Positions 33,176-44,414 are shown, numbered from the stretch's first letter. The stretch: 64,000 bases of DNA from Actinomycetota bacterium (GCA_030448085.1 JAUJNU010000004.1:11595-75594), one strand, 5' to 3'. Made by a program: numbers and translations. The notes: generated by a model not told the origin, from the letters alone.

Positions 33176-34075
33176 CTAGGTCGCCTCACCCTGAGACAGC
33201 CGCACCCGAGCGCCCGAGCTCGAGATCGAGTAGCCGGCGCGGCTCTTCGATGCCCATCCCCGCACCTCGAGCTTGGACAGGGTGATCGCGAGCTCGCCCG
33301 CCGGCATATCGAGCGCACGGCCCAGGGTGTCTCCTTGGGCAGGGGTGTCATCGAGTATCTCGAGCACCCTCAGCTCGACATCGGAGGCGGTGCGCCCGCT
33401 CTCCTCGCCGGGCCCGAAAAGGAGTGCCGGAGCGAGGTCATCACAGATGTCCCGGTAGGTCGTCACGAGAGTGGCGAGCCCCTTCTTGATCAGCTCGTTC
33501 GGGCCGGCCGCCATCGGATTACGGAGGCTCCCAGGGACGGCGTAGACCGAGCGATTCGCATCGATGCCAATCCTGGCCGTGATGAGGGCCCCGCTCTGGA
33601 GCCCGCCCTCGACCACCACCACCGCAGAGCAGAGGCCGACGACGATCCTGTTGCGCAGGGGGAAATGCCACGCCGCCGGCTCCGATCCCGGTGGGTACTC
33701 CGTCAGCAGCGTTCCTCCGGCCCGCACTCTCTCCTTGAGCTTCGAGTTCCGACGCGGGTAGTCGACGTCGAGCCCGCAGCCCAACACCGCGACGGTTGTC
33801 CCGCCGGCATCCAAAGCGGCCCGGTGGGCCGCGGCGTCGATGCCTCGGGCGAATCCAGAGACCACCACGAAGCCCCCCTCCACCAGGCCCTTGGAGATCG
33901 ATCCCGCCGCCTCCACCCCGGCGAGGGTGGGGTTGCGGGTGCCGACGATGGCAACTCCCCTCTGGGCGGTGTCGAGAGGAAGGCCCTCGGCGTAGAGCCT
34001 TGTTGGTGGGACATGGGGGCCGAGCTCGCCGAGAACCCGTGGCCACTCGGGGTCCCCGGGCCTGATCTGTCTCAC
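33176..34075 (-). CDS. dprA: DNA-processing protein DprA
   Basis: Loads RecA onto incoming single-stranded DNA in transformation. The 299 residues form the Rossmann-like DprA core (AIVGTRNPTLAGVEAAGSIS, VVSGFARGIDAAAHRAAL, TEYPPGSEPAAWHFPLRNR, SGALITARIGID) and a C-terminal winged-helix domain (about residues 230-290). In relatives it sits next to comM; here about 9.7 kb of accessory DNA separates it from the comM remnant. Confidence 0.95.
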   Translation of the reverse strand: MRQIRPGDPEWPRVLGELGPHVPPTRLYAEGLPLDTAQRGVAIVGTRNPTLAGVEAAGSISKGLVEGGFVVVSGFARGIDAAAHRAALDAGGTTVAVLGCGLDVDYPRRNSKLKERVRAGGTLLTEYPPGSEPAAWHFPLRNRIVVGLCSAVVVVEGGLQSGALITARIGIDANRSVYAVPGSLRNPMAAGPNELIKKGLATLVTTYRDICDDLAPALLFGPGEESGRTASDVELRVLEILDDTPAQGDTLGRALDMPAGELAITLSKLEVRGWASKSRAGYSISSSGARVRLSQGEAT

Positions 34076-34217
34076 TCTCTCAGCTCCCTCGCGTCGGCAC
34101 GATGCGCGGCTACACGATGCAAGGCGGAGTTGGGGTCGCCCATGGTGGCCGTCACACCCCGGAGAGACCGCCTAAACTTGCAGTCTCAGGAGGTATCGGG
34201 CTCGGTAAGGGGGGGTC

Positions 34218-35117
34218 ATGCCACGTCGGCTCATCGGTCTGCTGTTTTCGGTCTTGATCACCGCGGTGGCATGCGGGGAGGCGCCACCGGCAACTCCGCA
34301 GACAGAGGCCTCCCCGCCGGCCGGACAGCCCCAGCTGCAGGCCTCTGAAGTAAGCATCGCCGCCAACAAGGTGGAGGAGGCCGGCAGCTTCAAGACTCGG
34401 TCGACCATGGTGATGGAGATACCCGAGGAGCAGGGCGGGGGTGAGTTGGTCGTCTCCGGCCGCGGGGCCATGGATGTCGAGCAGGGGCTCGGTAAAGACA
34501 CCATGTCCTTCTCTGGGACGAACGCTCAGGCTTCGCTGCTGGGCAAGGCACCGGTGGAGGCCGTTTACGACACCCGGGACAGCCTCATCATCTACATGAA
34601 GATGCCATTCCTCAACGAGCAGATCCCCGGCTCCAAGGAGTGGATCAAGATGGATCTCCAGAAGGCAGGCGAGGGGATGGGGATCGACCTGAATTCCCTA
34701 ATGCAGAGCGGCCAGAGCGGGCCGACCGCGGGTCTCGATTACATGCGCGGGACGAAGGACGTCGAAGAGGTAGGCAAAGAGAAGGTCAGGGGGGTGCAGA
34801 CCACCCATTACAAGGCGGTGGCGGACTTCGACCTCCTCGCCAGTGCTTCGCCCGAGGCGGCTGACTCCATCTCCAGACTGAAGGAGCTGACGGGGATCGA
34901 GGAAGCGCCCGTGGAGGTATGGGTGGATGAGAAGGGCCTAGCCCGGAAGCTCTACATGGTGATGGACTACAACCCGCCACCGGATGCCCCGGCGGGCACA
35001 CCTGCCGGGCGGATGTCGATGAGCTACCTCTTCTACGACTTCGGCACCCCTGTCGACGTGAAGCTCCCGCCGGCGGACCAGGTCTTCGACCCCTTCAGCC
35101 AGACGGAGGGCGCCTGA
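34218..35117 (+). CDS. Secreted lipoprotein, LolA/LppX-like fold suspected
   Basis: A 299-residue lipoprotein: signal helix LIGLLFSVLITAVAC with lipidation at the Cys about residue 19, then a Pro/Thr/Ala-rich linker. The mature part has alternating strand patterns (FKTRSTMVMEI, ELVVSGRGAMDVEQ, LIIYMKMPFLNEQIPGSKEW) typical of the LppX/LprG and LolA lipid-binding folds. Identification is by pattern only. It is alone in its transcription unit, divergent from dprA. Confidence 0.65.
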   Translation: MPRRLIGLLFSVLITAVACGEAPPATPQTEASPPAGQPQLQASEVSIAANKVEEAGSFKTRSTMVMEIPEEQGGGELVVSGRGAMDVEQGLGKDTMSFSGTNAQASLLGKAPVEAVYDTRDSLIIYMKMPFLNEQIPGSKEWIKMDLQKAGEGMGIDLNSLMQSGQSGPTAGLDYMRGTKDVEEVGKEKVRGVQTTHYKAVADFDLLASASPEAADSISRLKELTGIEEAPVEVWVDEKGLARKLYMVMDYNPPPDAPAGTPAGRMSMSYLFYDFGTPVDVKLPPADQVFDPFSQTEGA

Positions 35118-35341
35118 GGACTCAGCGACTGGGTAGGGCAGATGCCCTTGCCGGAAACGCAAGGTCGCCCCTGAGGCCGGAGTGGCTCCTCAACCGTTCT
35201 GAGTTATGGGTGTCCTTTCTGCCCAACATTCAGATGATTCGTGAAACTAGATGCTGAACGGCATCCTCAAGACGTGTTGACCTTGCCCTTATATGGCCCC
35301 ATGCTGAGGTCTCATTTGAGGCTCAGAGGGGATGGAACCGC

Positions 35342-38300
35342 TTGCATAAGCTGCGCGTTCGCCACCGGGCTTCGGCGCGGCCTCTTGCGATCAGCATCGC
35401 GCCGATACTTCTATTAACCCTGCTGCCATCCTCGGCCCGAGCCGCCGGGCCCTCTGACCCGATGGAGAAGGTCGACCACGCCGTCCTAGCCGCGCTAGAC
35501 CGAGACGGCGAAGCCACGTTCTGGGTGGACATGAAGCGCAAGGCGAATCTCGAAAACCTAGAGGGCGCTCCCGACTCCCGAGCCCGCGGTAAAGACGTTC
35601 TTTCCTCGCTGAAAGGCGTGGCCAGGGTCAGCCAGTCGGAGGTCAAGAAACTGATCGCCGGCGAAGGCGGTGAGTTCGTCCCCTTCTTCATCTCGAACAC
35701 CCTCAAGGTGACCGGGGACGAGGACCTGGTGCGAAAGATCGCCGCACGCGATGACGTAGCCGGGATCGAACCGGACGAGGCACTCGAGATCCCGGAGCCG
35801 GTTCCGGCAGAGGGAGAGATCGGCCCTGACAGCATCGCGTGGGGGGTGGGTCAGATACGAGCGGACGATGCCTGGTCCACCTTCGGCGCCCGCGGGGAAG
35901 ACGTGGTGATCGCGAACATCGACACCGGTGTCGACTTCAACCATCCGGCCCTGGTGCGCCAGTATCGGGGGAACCGCGGAGGCGGTGTGTTCGATCACAA
36001 CTACAACTGGTTCGACCCTTCAGCTGTCTGCCCTGCCGGCGCCCCCTGCGATAACAACCGACATGGAACCCACACGATGGGCACGATGGTGGGCGAGGAC
36101 GAGTCGAGAGCGAACCAGATCGGCGTTGCTCCCGGGGCCACCTGGATCGCCGCCAAAGGCTGTGAGTCGAGCTCCTGCTCTACGTCGGCACTTCTGGCGT
36201 CCGGTGAATGGATACTTGCGCCCACCGACCTAGCCGGGCAGAACCCCCGCCCGGACCTCCGCCCGAACATCGTCAACAACTCCTGGGGTGGAAACAGCGG
36301 TAGCTCCTGGTACGAGGACAGAGTGAGGGCGTGAGTAGCAGCCGGCATCTTCCCGGCCTTCTCCACTGGCAACTCCGGATCGGGTTGCCAGACCTCGGGC
36401 TCGCCGGGTGACTACATCGAGAGCTATTCGGCCGGAGCCTTCGACAGCTCCGGGAGCATCGCAAGCTTCTCGAGCTGCGGACGCTCAGCCTTCGGCGAGG
36501 AGACGAAGCCGAACATCTCCGCTCCGGGCGTTGACGTAGTGAGCAGTGTGCCGAACGGCGGGTACAGTGCCCTCAGCGGGACATCCATGGCTTCTCCGCA
36601 CGTGGCGGGAACGGTTGCCCTCGTCTGGTCCGCCGCTCCAGCGCTGGTGGGAGACATAGACGCAACGCGCCTCCTGGACCAGAGCGCCTCAGACACCGAT
36701 GATCTTCAATGCGGGGGAACGGCCAGCGACAACAACGTCTGGGGTGAAGGCAAAGCTGGACGCGGTCGCAGCCCTCGAGGCTGCACCGATCGGGCCCTAC
36801 GGCACGCTCGAGGGAACGATCACAGACAGCGAAGATGGAGCCCCCCTTGCAGGCGCGGAGGATCGCGATCCAGGACGCGCGTCTAAGAACGGTGGTCGCA
36901 GATCCGAATGGGCACTACCTCACCCGCCTCGCAGCAGGCACCTACGACTTGACGGTACGAGCCTTCGGCTATCGCGAGGCGCACTTGGAGGACGTGGTGA
37001 TCGACGACAACAGCGCTACCCGGCGCGACGTCTCGATGTCCCGGGCTCCCTCACACGCTCTGTCGGGAACGGTGCGCGCATCGGGCCGGCGCGCCGATCT
37101 CGGGGGCCAACGTAGAGATCCTCGACACTCCCCTGCAGACGCTGACCGACGACGCGGGAACCTACGTGCTCGGGTCCGTCCCAGAAGGCACGTATCAGGT
37201 GCGCGAGGGCAGGTCAGTGCACGGACGTCCAGACGTCCGCCGTGACCGTAGCCGCCGATCAGGAGCTCCACGTTGCTCTCGCCTCTCGCACCGACGGTTT
37301 TGGTTACTCGTGCCGCCCTACCAGCTCAGCTTTCGAACCGGGAACCACGGTGTTGCCGCTCTCGGGGGACGACAGTTATACGAGCGTCGAATTGCCTTCG
37401 ACTTCCACTTCTACGGGCAGTCTCATCGCACCGCCTTCATCTCGACCAACGGGTTCGTCTCGTTCGGCGCCGGCTCTGCCAGCTTTGGGAACTCGTCTCT
37501 GCCGAACCCCCTCGACCCCGAACGGCGCCATCTACGCCCTGTGGGACGACCTTTACGTCCCCTCCGGAGGTGTCCTCACCGGGATCATCGGTGAAGCCCC
37601 GAACAGGGCCTTCGTCATCGAGTGGCGGAACACGAGGTACCTGGGAGGAGAGGTACCGATGCAGTTCGAGATCATCCTCCACGAGAATGGGGAGATCGAT
37701 CTTCGATACGCAGACATGGGGCTCGGCCCCCACAGGGGCGAGCGCTACGGTGGGATAGAGGACCATGCCGGGTCGATGGGGTTCCCTTACTCGTTCAGGG
37801 AGGCCTCGATCGCCAGTGGCGAAGGTGTCCGGTTCTTCGACAGAAGCGGCGGATTATCCGGGACCGTCAGCGACGATGCGGGGGTCCCCTCTGGCGGGTG
37901 TGCGCGGAAGCTTCCGGCCCCTTCTCGTCCGAACGACGACAACGGACGCGACCGGTCGCTACACCTTCCGGCTTCCCCCGGTGACTACGACCTGGCCGGG
38001 GTCGCTTTCGGCCACGAGCCCGGAACCAGCTTTGCGCGGGTCGAGACAGGGGTCGGGGCGACTGCCGACCTGGTGCTCGCCCGGAAGCCGTCGTACGCCC
38101 TGTCAGGCACGATCCTCGACGAGAGCGGGCAAGCCAGAGGTGGATCAGTGGTAGAGCCCTGGACACCCCTCTGCAGACGGTCTCGCAAGACGACGGGTCC
38201 TACCTCTTCCCTCGGTGCCCGAGGAGCACATACCAGGTAAAGGCACGGGGGGAAGGTGCGCCGACGATCAGACCGTCGCCGTGACCGTCGATGCAGATCG

Positions 38301-41300
38301 GCAACTGGATATAGCGCTTCCGGCACGAACAGATGCTTTCGGCTATTCGTGCCGCCCCACGGATGCTCCCTACGTCGAGGGAACGACCATCCTGCCTGTC
38401 GGGTGACGACGGATCCACCGAGGTCGAGCCCCTGTTCGACTTTCCCTTCTATGGACGCCTCGCACCGCACCGCATACGTCGCCACGAACGGGTTCATCAC
38501 CTTCGACGCCGGCTCTTCCCGCTATGACAACGGAGCACTTCCGAGTTCCTGGACACCGAACGCCGGCATCTACGCCCTCTGGGATGACCTTTCCGTCCCC
38601 TCCGAGGTCTTCGCACCGCGACCATAGGCACCGCTCCCAACTCCTTCGTCATCGAACGGCGCGACGTCCATTATCTGAGTAGTCCGAGCCCGGTGAGCTT
38701 CGAGATCGTGCTCCACGGAGAACGGGGAAGCCGACATCCACTACGGCAACATGGGCCCCTCGCCCGGCGCCTCGGCTACCGTCGGCATCGAGAACCACGA
38801 GGGCACCATGGGGGGTCGCCTACTCGGTGAACGAAGCGAGCCTCACCTCCGGTTCGGCGATCAGGTTCGTGAGTCGGAACGGACTCCTGAACGGAAACGT
38901 GACGGATTCGCATGGCGCTCCTGTAGTCGGGGCCCGAGTCGAGGCGGCGGGACCATTCACCCGCTTCACGACGACCGACTCAGACGGTCGATACAGCTTC
39001 CGTCTGCCGCCCGCGACCTACACCGTCAGAACAACCGTCTTCGGCTTCGAGCCGGCGGAGACCGAGGTCGGAGTCGAGGAGGGGGGGGGAGGCCTCGAGC
39101 GATGTCATCCTCACGAGGAGGCCCTCTCACTCCCTCTCGGGAAGCGTCAGCGATAGCACGGGGACAGGGATCGGGGGGCCGAGGTCACTATCCTCGACAC
39201 CCCTCTGCGAACCGTCACCGGCCCCAGCGGCGACTACTCGTTCCCTTACGTCCCCGACGGCGCCTACCGGGTGAAGGCAGAAGCAGGCCGCTGCACCGAT
39301 GCCCGGACCTCTCCGGTCACGATCGGTCCCGATCAAGTGCTGGCTTTCGATCTCGCTCGCCGCACAGACGGCTTCGGGTATTCATGCCGGCCCGACGCTT
39401 CCGCCTACGTCGAAGGCACGACCGTCCTGCCTCTTTACGGGGACGACAGCTACATCGCGGTGGAGCTCCCGTTCGACTTCTCTTTCTACGGCCGGTCCCA
39501 TCGCACCGCCTATGTCTCGACCAACGGGTTCGTCTCTTTCGGTGCCGGCTCTTCCAGCTACTCCAACGGGTCGCTGCCCAGCACCTCCGGGCCCAACGGC
39601 GCGATATATGCCCTCTGGGATGACTTAGAGGTGTCCTCCGGTGGTCTCCTGACGACGACCGTTGGGGCGGCTCCAGACAGATCCTTCGTGATCGAGTGGA
39701 GAGAGGCACGACGCCTCGGCACTACCACCCCCCTCAGCTTCGAGATCGTGCTCCACGAGAATGGAGAGGCCGATGTTCGCTACCGGGACCGTGGAGGAGG
39801 CGCATACGGGGCCGGGGCGACGGTGGGGACCGAGAGTCACGACGGAACCGTCGGATTCTCCTACTCAGTGAATGAGGCGACGCTCGCGGGCGGCTCAAGC
39901 GTCCGCTTCACCGCCCGGAACGGCCTGCTGCGCGGGACCCTCACGAGCCCCGAAGGATCGCCCGTGGCGGGAGCTCAGGTGGAAACGTCCGGGCCCTTCA
40001 CCCGGTCCACCACTACGGACGGGGAAGGTCGCTACAGCCTCCATCTCCCCCCCGGCTCTTACGGGCTGCGGACCACCGCCTTCGGGTTCGAGCCTTCGTC
40101 CTCGACCGTCGAGGTCGAGGAGGGCGGTGAAGCCGTGGTCGATCTCGTCCTGACGAGGGTACCCGGCTCGACTTTGACGATCTACAGGTCGGGCACCGGT
40201 TACGTGACCTCCTCCCCTGCCGGCATCTCATGCGGGGTTGACTGCAGCCGCGAGTTCCACCACGGGACCGTGGTCTCGTTAACTGCCGATCCGGTGAGCG
40301 GCTCCGTGTTCGAAGGATGGACGGGAGCATGTTCCGGCGTCAGCACGTGTCAGGTGACGATGACCGAGGCTCGAAGGGTGACGGCGACCTTCTCGGGTGG
40401 AGCGCAAAAGCTGAGCATTTCCAGGGAAGGCGCGGGGACCGGCACAGTCACTTCCACTCCCGCCGGCATCGACTGCGGTTCCGACTGCTCCGAGGAGCTT
40501 CCTAGCGGCAGCGCGGTCATCCTGAACGCTACGCCGGCAGCAGGCTCAACCTTCGCCGGTTGGGCTGGCGCCTGCTCGGGCCAAGGCCACTGCCAGCTAA
40601 CCATGGAGGAGCCCCGCGACGTCTCGGCTCTTTTCGAGGTTCGGACCTATCCCCTAAGGGTCTCCAGGACGGGCGCAGGAACAGGGGAAGTGACCTCGAC
40701 GCCCGCTGGTATCGACTGCGGCCTCACCTGCACCTCAACCCACACCCACGGAAGCTCGGTAACCCTTGTCGCCGCGGCTTCCGACGATTCGACCTTCTCG
40801 GGGTGGGCAGGGGCTTGTGAGGGCACAGGCCCGTGCGTCGTAGCGATGGACCAGGCCCAGGGCGTCTCCGCCCGGTTCGAGCTCAACACCTACGCCCTCG
40901 ACGTGACCCGATCCGGCACAGGGTCCGGAGCGGTCAGCTCCACGGACGGGGCGATCGACTGCGGAGACGCTTGTTCGGGGGTCTACGTTCACGGCGACAC
41001 GGTGGCCCTCACTGCCACCCCCTCGGCCGGAAGCATCTTTGCCGGGTGGGCGGGACCCTGCAGCGGCCTCGGCCCATGCACCGTCGAGATGTCGAGACCG
41101 CGCGCCGTGTCCGCCTTGTTCATCCCCCGCGTCGTCCGCCCGGACGGTGCGATCAAGGTGGGCTCGACAACGAGCTTCAGAGGCTCTGACATCTACAACA
41201 CGACGGCCCTCGACCAGAAGGCAACCGGCAGAACCACCCCAGGTAACACCAAGACATTCATCCTCGCCGTGGGCAACGACGGCGAGGATGAGGACACCAT

Positions 41301-41559
41301 CGCGGTCGAAGGGTCTGTCCCGATGAGTGGCTCGAGGTACGGGGTGTCCCACGAAGGGAATGACGTGACGGCTCTCGTGAGGGACGGTACGTTGATGCTG
41401 ACGGTTGGACCCGGAGCCGAAGTTCGACTGAAGGTGGTCGTGAAGCTCGCCCGACGGGTCTCGATCGGAGCCAAGAAGACCGTGCTGTTCGGCCTCTCCT
41501 CGACCTCGGACCCGAGCAAGAAGGACGTCGTGAAGGCGAAACTCATCGCGAGGTCCTAG
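35342..41559 (+). CDS. Very large secreted subtilase with repeated C-terminal modules, many frame breaks
   Basis: One gene of about 2,070 codons split by a nonsense codon and many indels. It starts at TTG 35342 with a signal peptide ([20 protein letters not shown]), an I9-like propeptide region, then a subtilisin S8 domain: Asp in [11 protein letters not shown], His in [11 protein letters not shown], Ser in [13 protein letters not shown] (about 36580). An in-frame TGA at 36332-36334 stands where Trp is expected. Downstream come a carboxypeptidase-regulatory-like domain (about 36808-37015), three ~1.03-kb composite modules (37062-40167), four Cys-rich InlB-B-like repeats (40168-41127) and a ~140-residue C-terminal domain. 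From 39271 to the stop at 41559 the frame is unbroken. Real decay and sequencing error both remain possible. Confidence 0.75.
37062..38097 (+). repeat. Protease composite module, copy 1
   Basis: First of three direct repeats of about 1.03 kb within the subtilase gene. Each unit encodes a short beta-sandwich with the motif ILDTPLQT, a ~190-residue domain starting FGYSCRP and containing [12 protein letters not shown] and IYALWDDL, and a second beta-sandwich (RTTTTD..GRY.FRLPP). Copy 1 has at least four frame breaks. Confidence 0.75.
38098..39135 (+). repeat. Protease composite module, copy 2
   Basis: Second copy: LDTPLQT near 38160, [11 protein letters not shown] near 38340, [11 protein letters not shown] and [10 protein letters not shown] near 38490-38600, then [19 protein letters not shown] near 38945. 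It is the most damaged copy, changing frame about five times. Confidence 0.75.
39136..40167 (+). repeat. Protease composite module, copy 3
   Basis: Third copy: [12 protein letters not shown] near 39190, [19 protein letters not shown] near 39370, [18 protein letters not shown] near 39520, [18 protein letters not shown] near 39985. Unbroken from 39271 onward. Confidence 0.8.
40168..41127 (+). repeat. Four tandem Cys-containing InlB B-like repeats
   Basis: Four units of about 80 residues (starting near 40168, 40405, 40643 and 40883), each with a G-x-G-x-V-x-S-x-P/D start, a Cys pair of the type DCGxxC, the turn [10 protein letters not shown], a further Cys, and a final VSALF-type strand. These are typical extracellular divergent InlB B-repeats; the Cys content suggests disulphides outside the cell. 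Confidence 0.8.
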
Positions 41560-41687
41560 GGTTCGGTTCCCACCGCACGATAGCGCTGGCCTCAACCCTC
41601 ATCCTGCTCAGGAACCTCGCGGGCGACGTTTCGCCTTTCGGGACGGACGAACCCTCGTTTCGCCTGACGCGGTGGCACACTGTTCGC

Positions 41688-42086
41688 ATGCTCGGCCACC
41701 TCGGCATCAATGTTCCCGACCTCCAAACGGCCAAGGATTACTACGATCAACTGATGCCGCTGGTTGGCTTCGAAAGCTTGCTTGCCTCGGAGAATCAGTT
41801 CGCCTACATGCCGGCGGGCGGTAGGCGAGGGACCTATCTCTTCTTCTATCCGACGCAGAAGCCAGGAACGTACTCGCGACACCAGACGGGCCTTCAACAC
41901 CTCGCATTCATGGTGCCCACACGATCTGCCGTGAAATCGGTGCACGAACGCGTGGTGAGCCTACGCAGTGAAGTGCTCCACGCGCCGCAGGAATTTCCCC
42001 AATACCCGATACCGTACTTCGCGACGTTTTGGCTCGATCCATTCGACTTCATGCTTGAAGCCGTCTGCCATCACGACCGGGAGTGA
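41688..42086 (+). CDS. VOC (glyoxalase/bleomycin-resistance fold) family protein
   Basis: A 132-residue metal-site protein of the vicinal oxygen chelate superfamily: LGHLGINVPDLQTAKDYYDQL carries the first His, GLQHLAFMVPT the second, and the C-terminal DPFDFMLEAV the Glu. The function within this broad family (lyase, dioxygenase or resistance) cannot be told. It stands alone after the subtilase gene. Confidence 0.85.
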   Translation: MLGHLGINVPDLQTAKDYYDQLMPLVGFESLLASENQFAYMPAGGRRGTYLFFYPTQKPGTYSRHQTGLQHLAFMVPTRSAVKSVHERVVSLRSEVLHAPQEFPQYPIPYFATFWLDPFDFMLEAVCHHDRE

Positions 42087-42392
42087 CCAACGCACCGCTT
42101 GAGGACCAGAGCGGGCGGCCCCGGCTTCCTCCGCCTCCGTGGGGCGAAAGATCCATGCTCCGCGCCCCTGGGTCATCCGCCGCCACCGCCTTCGAGGTCT
42201 TCCATCACGTCTTCGAGCGTGACCTCTACAAGCAAGTCTCCCCACCTGGGCAGACCGGCCCAGCCGAGGAGCCATTCGAGACCGGATCGGGGTGCATGCT
42301 CCCCCCAGGATGGCGAGCGAGGGCATCGTCTTCCCTGACGACCCGGAGCCGCGCCGCCGATGTTGGTCGCGCCGATCGACCCGTCGTCCAGT
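42087..42392. other. No recognisable gene
   Basis: About 300 bp between the VOC gene and the minus-strand membrane-protein gene. Open frames exist on both strands but none has a plausible start, composition or family pattern. Confidence 0.5.
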
Positions 42393-42787
42393 TCATAGCG
42401 ATGCGGCCCAACACAGCGCGGCGAGGACCGGAAAGAACAGCGGTACCGGGAGGCGGAGCAGGGAGCCGGGGCGTCTACGGATCTGCCAGAAGGCGAGGAG
42501 ACTGGCGACTGCCCACTGCGCGCTGACCCATCGCAGCACGATCGTGGTCGGTTGGACGCCGGTTGCCACCGACAAGGTCATCAATAGAGCGGCAAATCCG
42601 AACAGCATGACGGTGACGATGTGCCAGGAGAACCTCAACATCCCAGCGGTCATCGAGGCCCCGCCGATAGGTGTCGCTGCCAGACGATCCCCGGTGAGGT
42701 CGGGAGCACCCAACGGAAGCCGATGGTCGCGTGCCCCAGCCCCAGACCAAGGCAGATGATCCCGGCGGTGCCTAGCAACCAGTCCAT
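42393..42787 (-). CDS. Small four-helix membrane protein (one frameshift)
   Basis: About 131 residues from the ATG at 42785-42787. The first helix (GTAGIICLGLGLGHATIGFRW) and the rest (SMTAGMLRFSWHIVTVMLFGFAALLMTL, then VSAQWAVASLLAFW, PVLAALCWA) lie in two frames joined near 42700. No family was recognised. It is divergent from a TetR gene across a perfect palindrome, so it is the likely target of that regulator. Confidence 0.7.
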
Positions 42788-42834
42788 ATCCCCGTGCCAC
42801 CTCCACTCGTCTCGTCCATACTACCCGGTATGGA

Positions 42835-42859
42835 ACCGTACCATACGCTATGGTACGGT
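42835..42859. promoter_or_regulatory. Perfect palindromic TetR operator
   Basis: ACCGTACCATA and TATGGTACGGT are perfect 11-bp arms around CGC. The site ends one base before the ATG of the TetR gene and lies 48 bp upstream of the divergent membrane-protein gene. A further half-like element (GGTATGG) sits at 42828-42834. The position suits repression of both genes. Confidence 0.8.
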
Positions 42860-42860
42860 G

Positions 42861-43555
42861 ATGCCGAGATCCAAGCAGCGAGCTCTGACCCAAGATGACT
42901 GGGCTCGGGCTGGCCTGGAGGCGATCGCCCAGGGCGGTATCGATTCCATCGCCCTCGACAACATCGCTTCAGAGCTCGGCGCGACTAAGGGCAGCTTCTA
43001 CTGGCACTTCCAGAGCCGCGACGCACTTATCGAAGCTGCCTTGGGGCGGTGGGAACACCGGACGGATGCGGTCATCGAAGAGCTCGAGCGCGAACCCGAC
43101 CCTGCTGTGCGGCTACGGACACTGCTCGAGGCGGGCATCGAGCGTGGCCCGTCGCACCGCGCCGAGGTCGCATTACTCGCCAACCCGAACCATCCTGCCG
43201 CCCTGCAAGCGGTACGGCGTGGCGAAGCGCCGGCGCGACTACATCACGAAGCAGCTAGAGGCGCTCGGCTGGGACCCTCCGCAAGCTCAGGACCGCGGTC
43301 CTACTCGGTTACGTCTATGTCGGCAACATGCAGATGGCGCATCTGGCGCCAGGGCTGACAACGGCCGCGGCCCGCCGTCGCCAAGGGAGGCTCATATACG
43401 AAGCGCTGGTCGTGGGCCCCTCCCCAGCCCGGCAGAAGGTAGCGTCGCTGACGGCCGTTGCTGCCTACGTAGAGGCTCCGCGTCGGAGGCGGGTCGGGCA
43501 CATGACTCAATCAGGCCTCGGGGCGTCAGATCTCTGCTCCAAGATGCCCCCGTAG
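42861..43555 (+). CDS. TetR-family regulator (two frameshifts)
   Basis: N-terminal TetR helix-turn-helix is clear (DWARAGLEAIAQGGIDSIALDNIASELGATKGSFYWHFQSRDAL). After residue 118 the frame must shift at about 43217 (KRRRDYITKQLEALGW) and again near 43300 (VLLGYVYVGNMQMAHLAPG) to continue the ligand domain. The C-terminal end is uncertain: the last open frame stops at 43555, but true homologous sequence may end near 43450. It probably autoregulates through the palindrome immediately upstream. Confidence 0.78.
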
Positions 43556-43752
43556 ACAGCCGATCCAAGTCGACTCATGTCCGGACGCCAAAGCGGGATC
43601 CGCCAGGGAGCACGTCCCTGGGCGCTCCTCGTAGACCACCCACAGCTCGTCATCGAAGCCGCTTCCGGCGAGGCCCTCGATGGAGCGCAAGGCATCTGGA
43701 CCGTGGCCCTTCCTCCCAGTGAGGTCGACCCGCACACCTCGTCACGGGGCGA

Positions 43753-44414
43753 TCAACCAGGCGCCGCTCCGGCTTCTAGGCGACCGCCCGGCCGGGAGGA
43801 GCTTTCGTTGCGGAAGTGAAGGGCCAGGTGGATGTGCGCTGCCTCGACGGGCTCGGCCCCCGCTAGGTCGGCGATCGTGCGAGCGACCCGCAGCACCCGG
43901 TCAAGACCGCGGCCCGAGAGAGCCAATGCGTCGATGGCGTCACCCACCTCGGTCTTGGCCTCGGACGTCAGATCGAGCTTCTGTTTCAGGAGGCGGCTCG
44001 GCACAGACCCGTTCGTCAGGAACGAGCTCAGTAGCGCCGGCGTTGGATGGTCCTGGCCCGCTCGACCCGTGCTCGGACCGCCTCGATGACTCCCCACCGG
44101 CTCGCTCATCAGCTCCTTCCGCCGCGCCCTGGCGACGCCGACCTGCAGGTCGAATCTGTCGAGCAGCGGACCCGACAGCCTCGCCTGGTAGTTGGAGCGC
44201 TGCTGGTCGAGCAACGGCAGGCCCGGAAGTGCATCGCCCTCGTAGCCGCAGGGGCATGGGTTCATAGCGCCGACGAGCGAGAAGCGGCAGGGATAGGAGA
44301 TGACACCGCCGGAGCGGGCGATGCGGATAACGCCCTCCTCCAAGGGAGTGCGGAGAGAGTCGAGGACGTGGGCCGAGTAAGGCCGATCTCGTCCAAAAAT
44401 AGTGTTCCGTGATG
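43753..44414 (-). pseudogene. comM: ComM/YifB Mg-chelatase-like AAA+ ATPase, 5' part lost at island junction
   Basis: Helicase-like AAA+ protein of natural transformation. Only the part from just before Walker B onward is present: LGHHGTLFLDEIG (44340-44414), then in another frame HVLDSLRTPLEEG, the CPCGY loop AMNPCPCGYEG, SGPLLDRFDLQVGV, and the C-terminal Mg_chelatase_C domain to 43753. The chelatase N-terminal domain and Walker A are absent and are replaced by the cassette array at 44415. Frame shifts near 44390 and 44110 are also present. The missing half should lie at the far end of the island, outside this window. Confidence 0.85.

Noticed and set aside
36332..36334. UGA recoded as tryptophan or selenocysteine
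   Set aside because: Many neighbouring genes use TGA as a normal stop and TGG for Trp. There is no SECIS-like element or context for selenocysteine, so a substitution is simpler.
43526..43735. Short minus-strand frame between the TetR and comM genes
   Set aside because: 69 codons without ribosome-binding site, family pattern or neighbour logic; the stretch 43556-43752 holds nothing recognisable.
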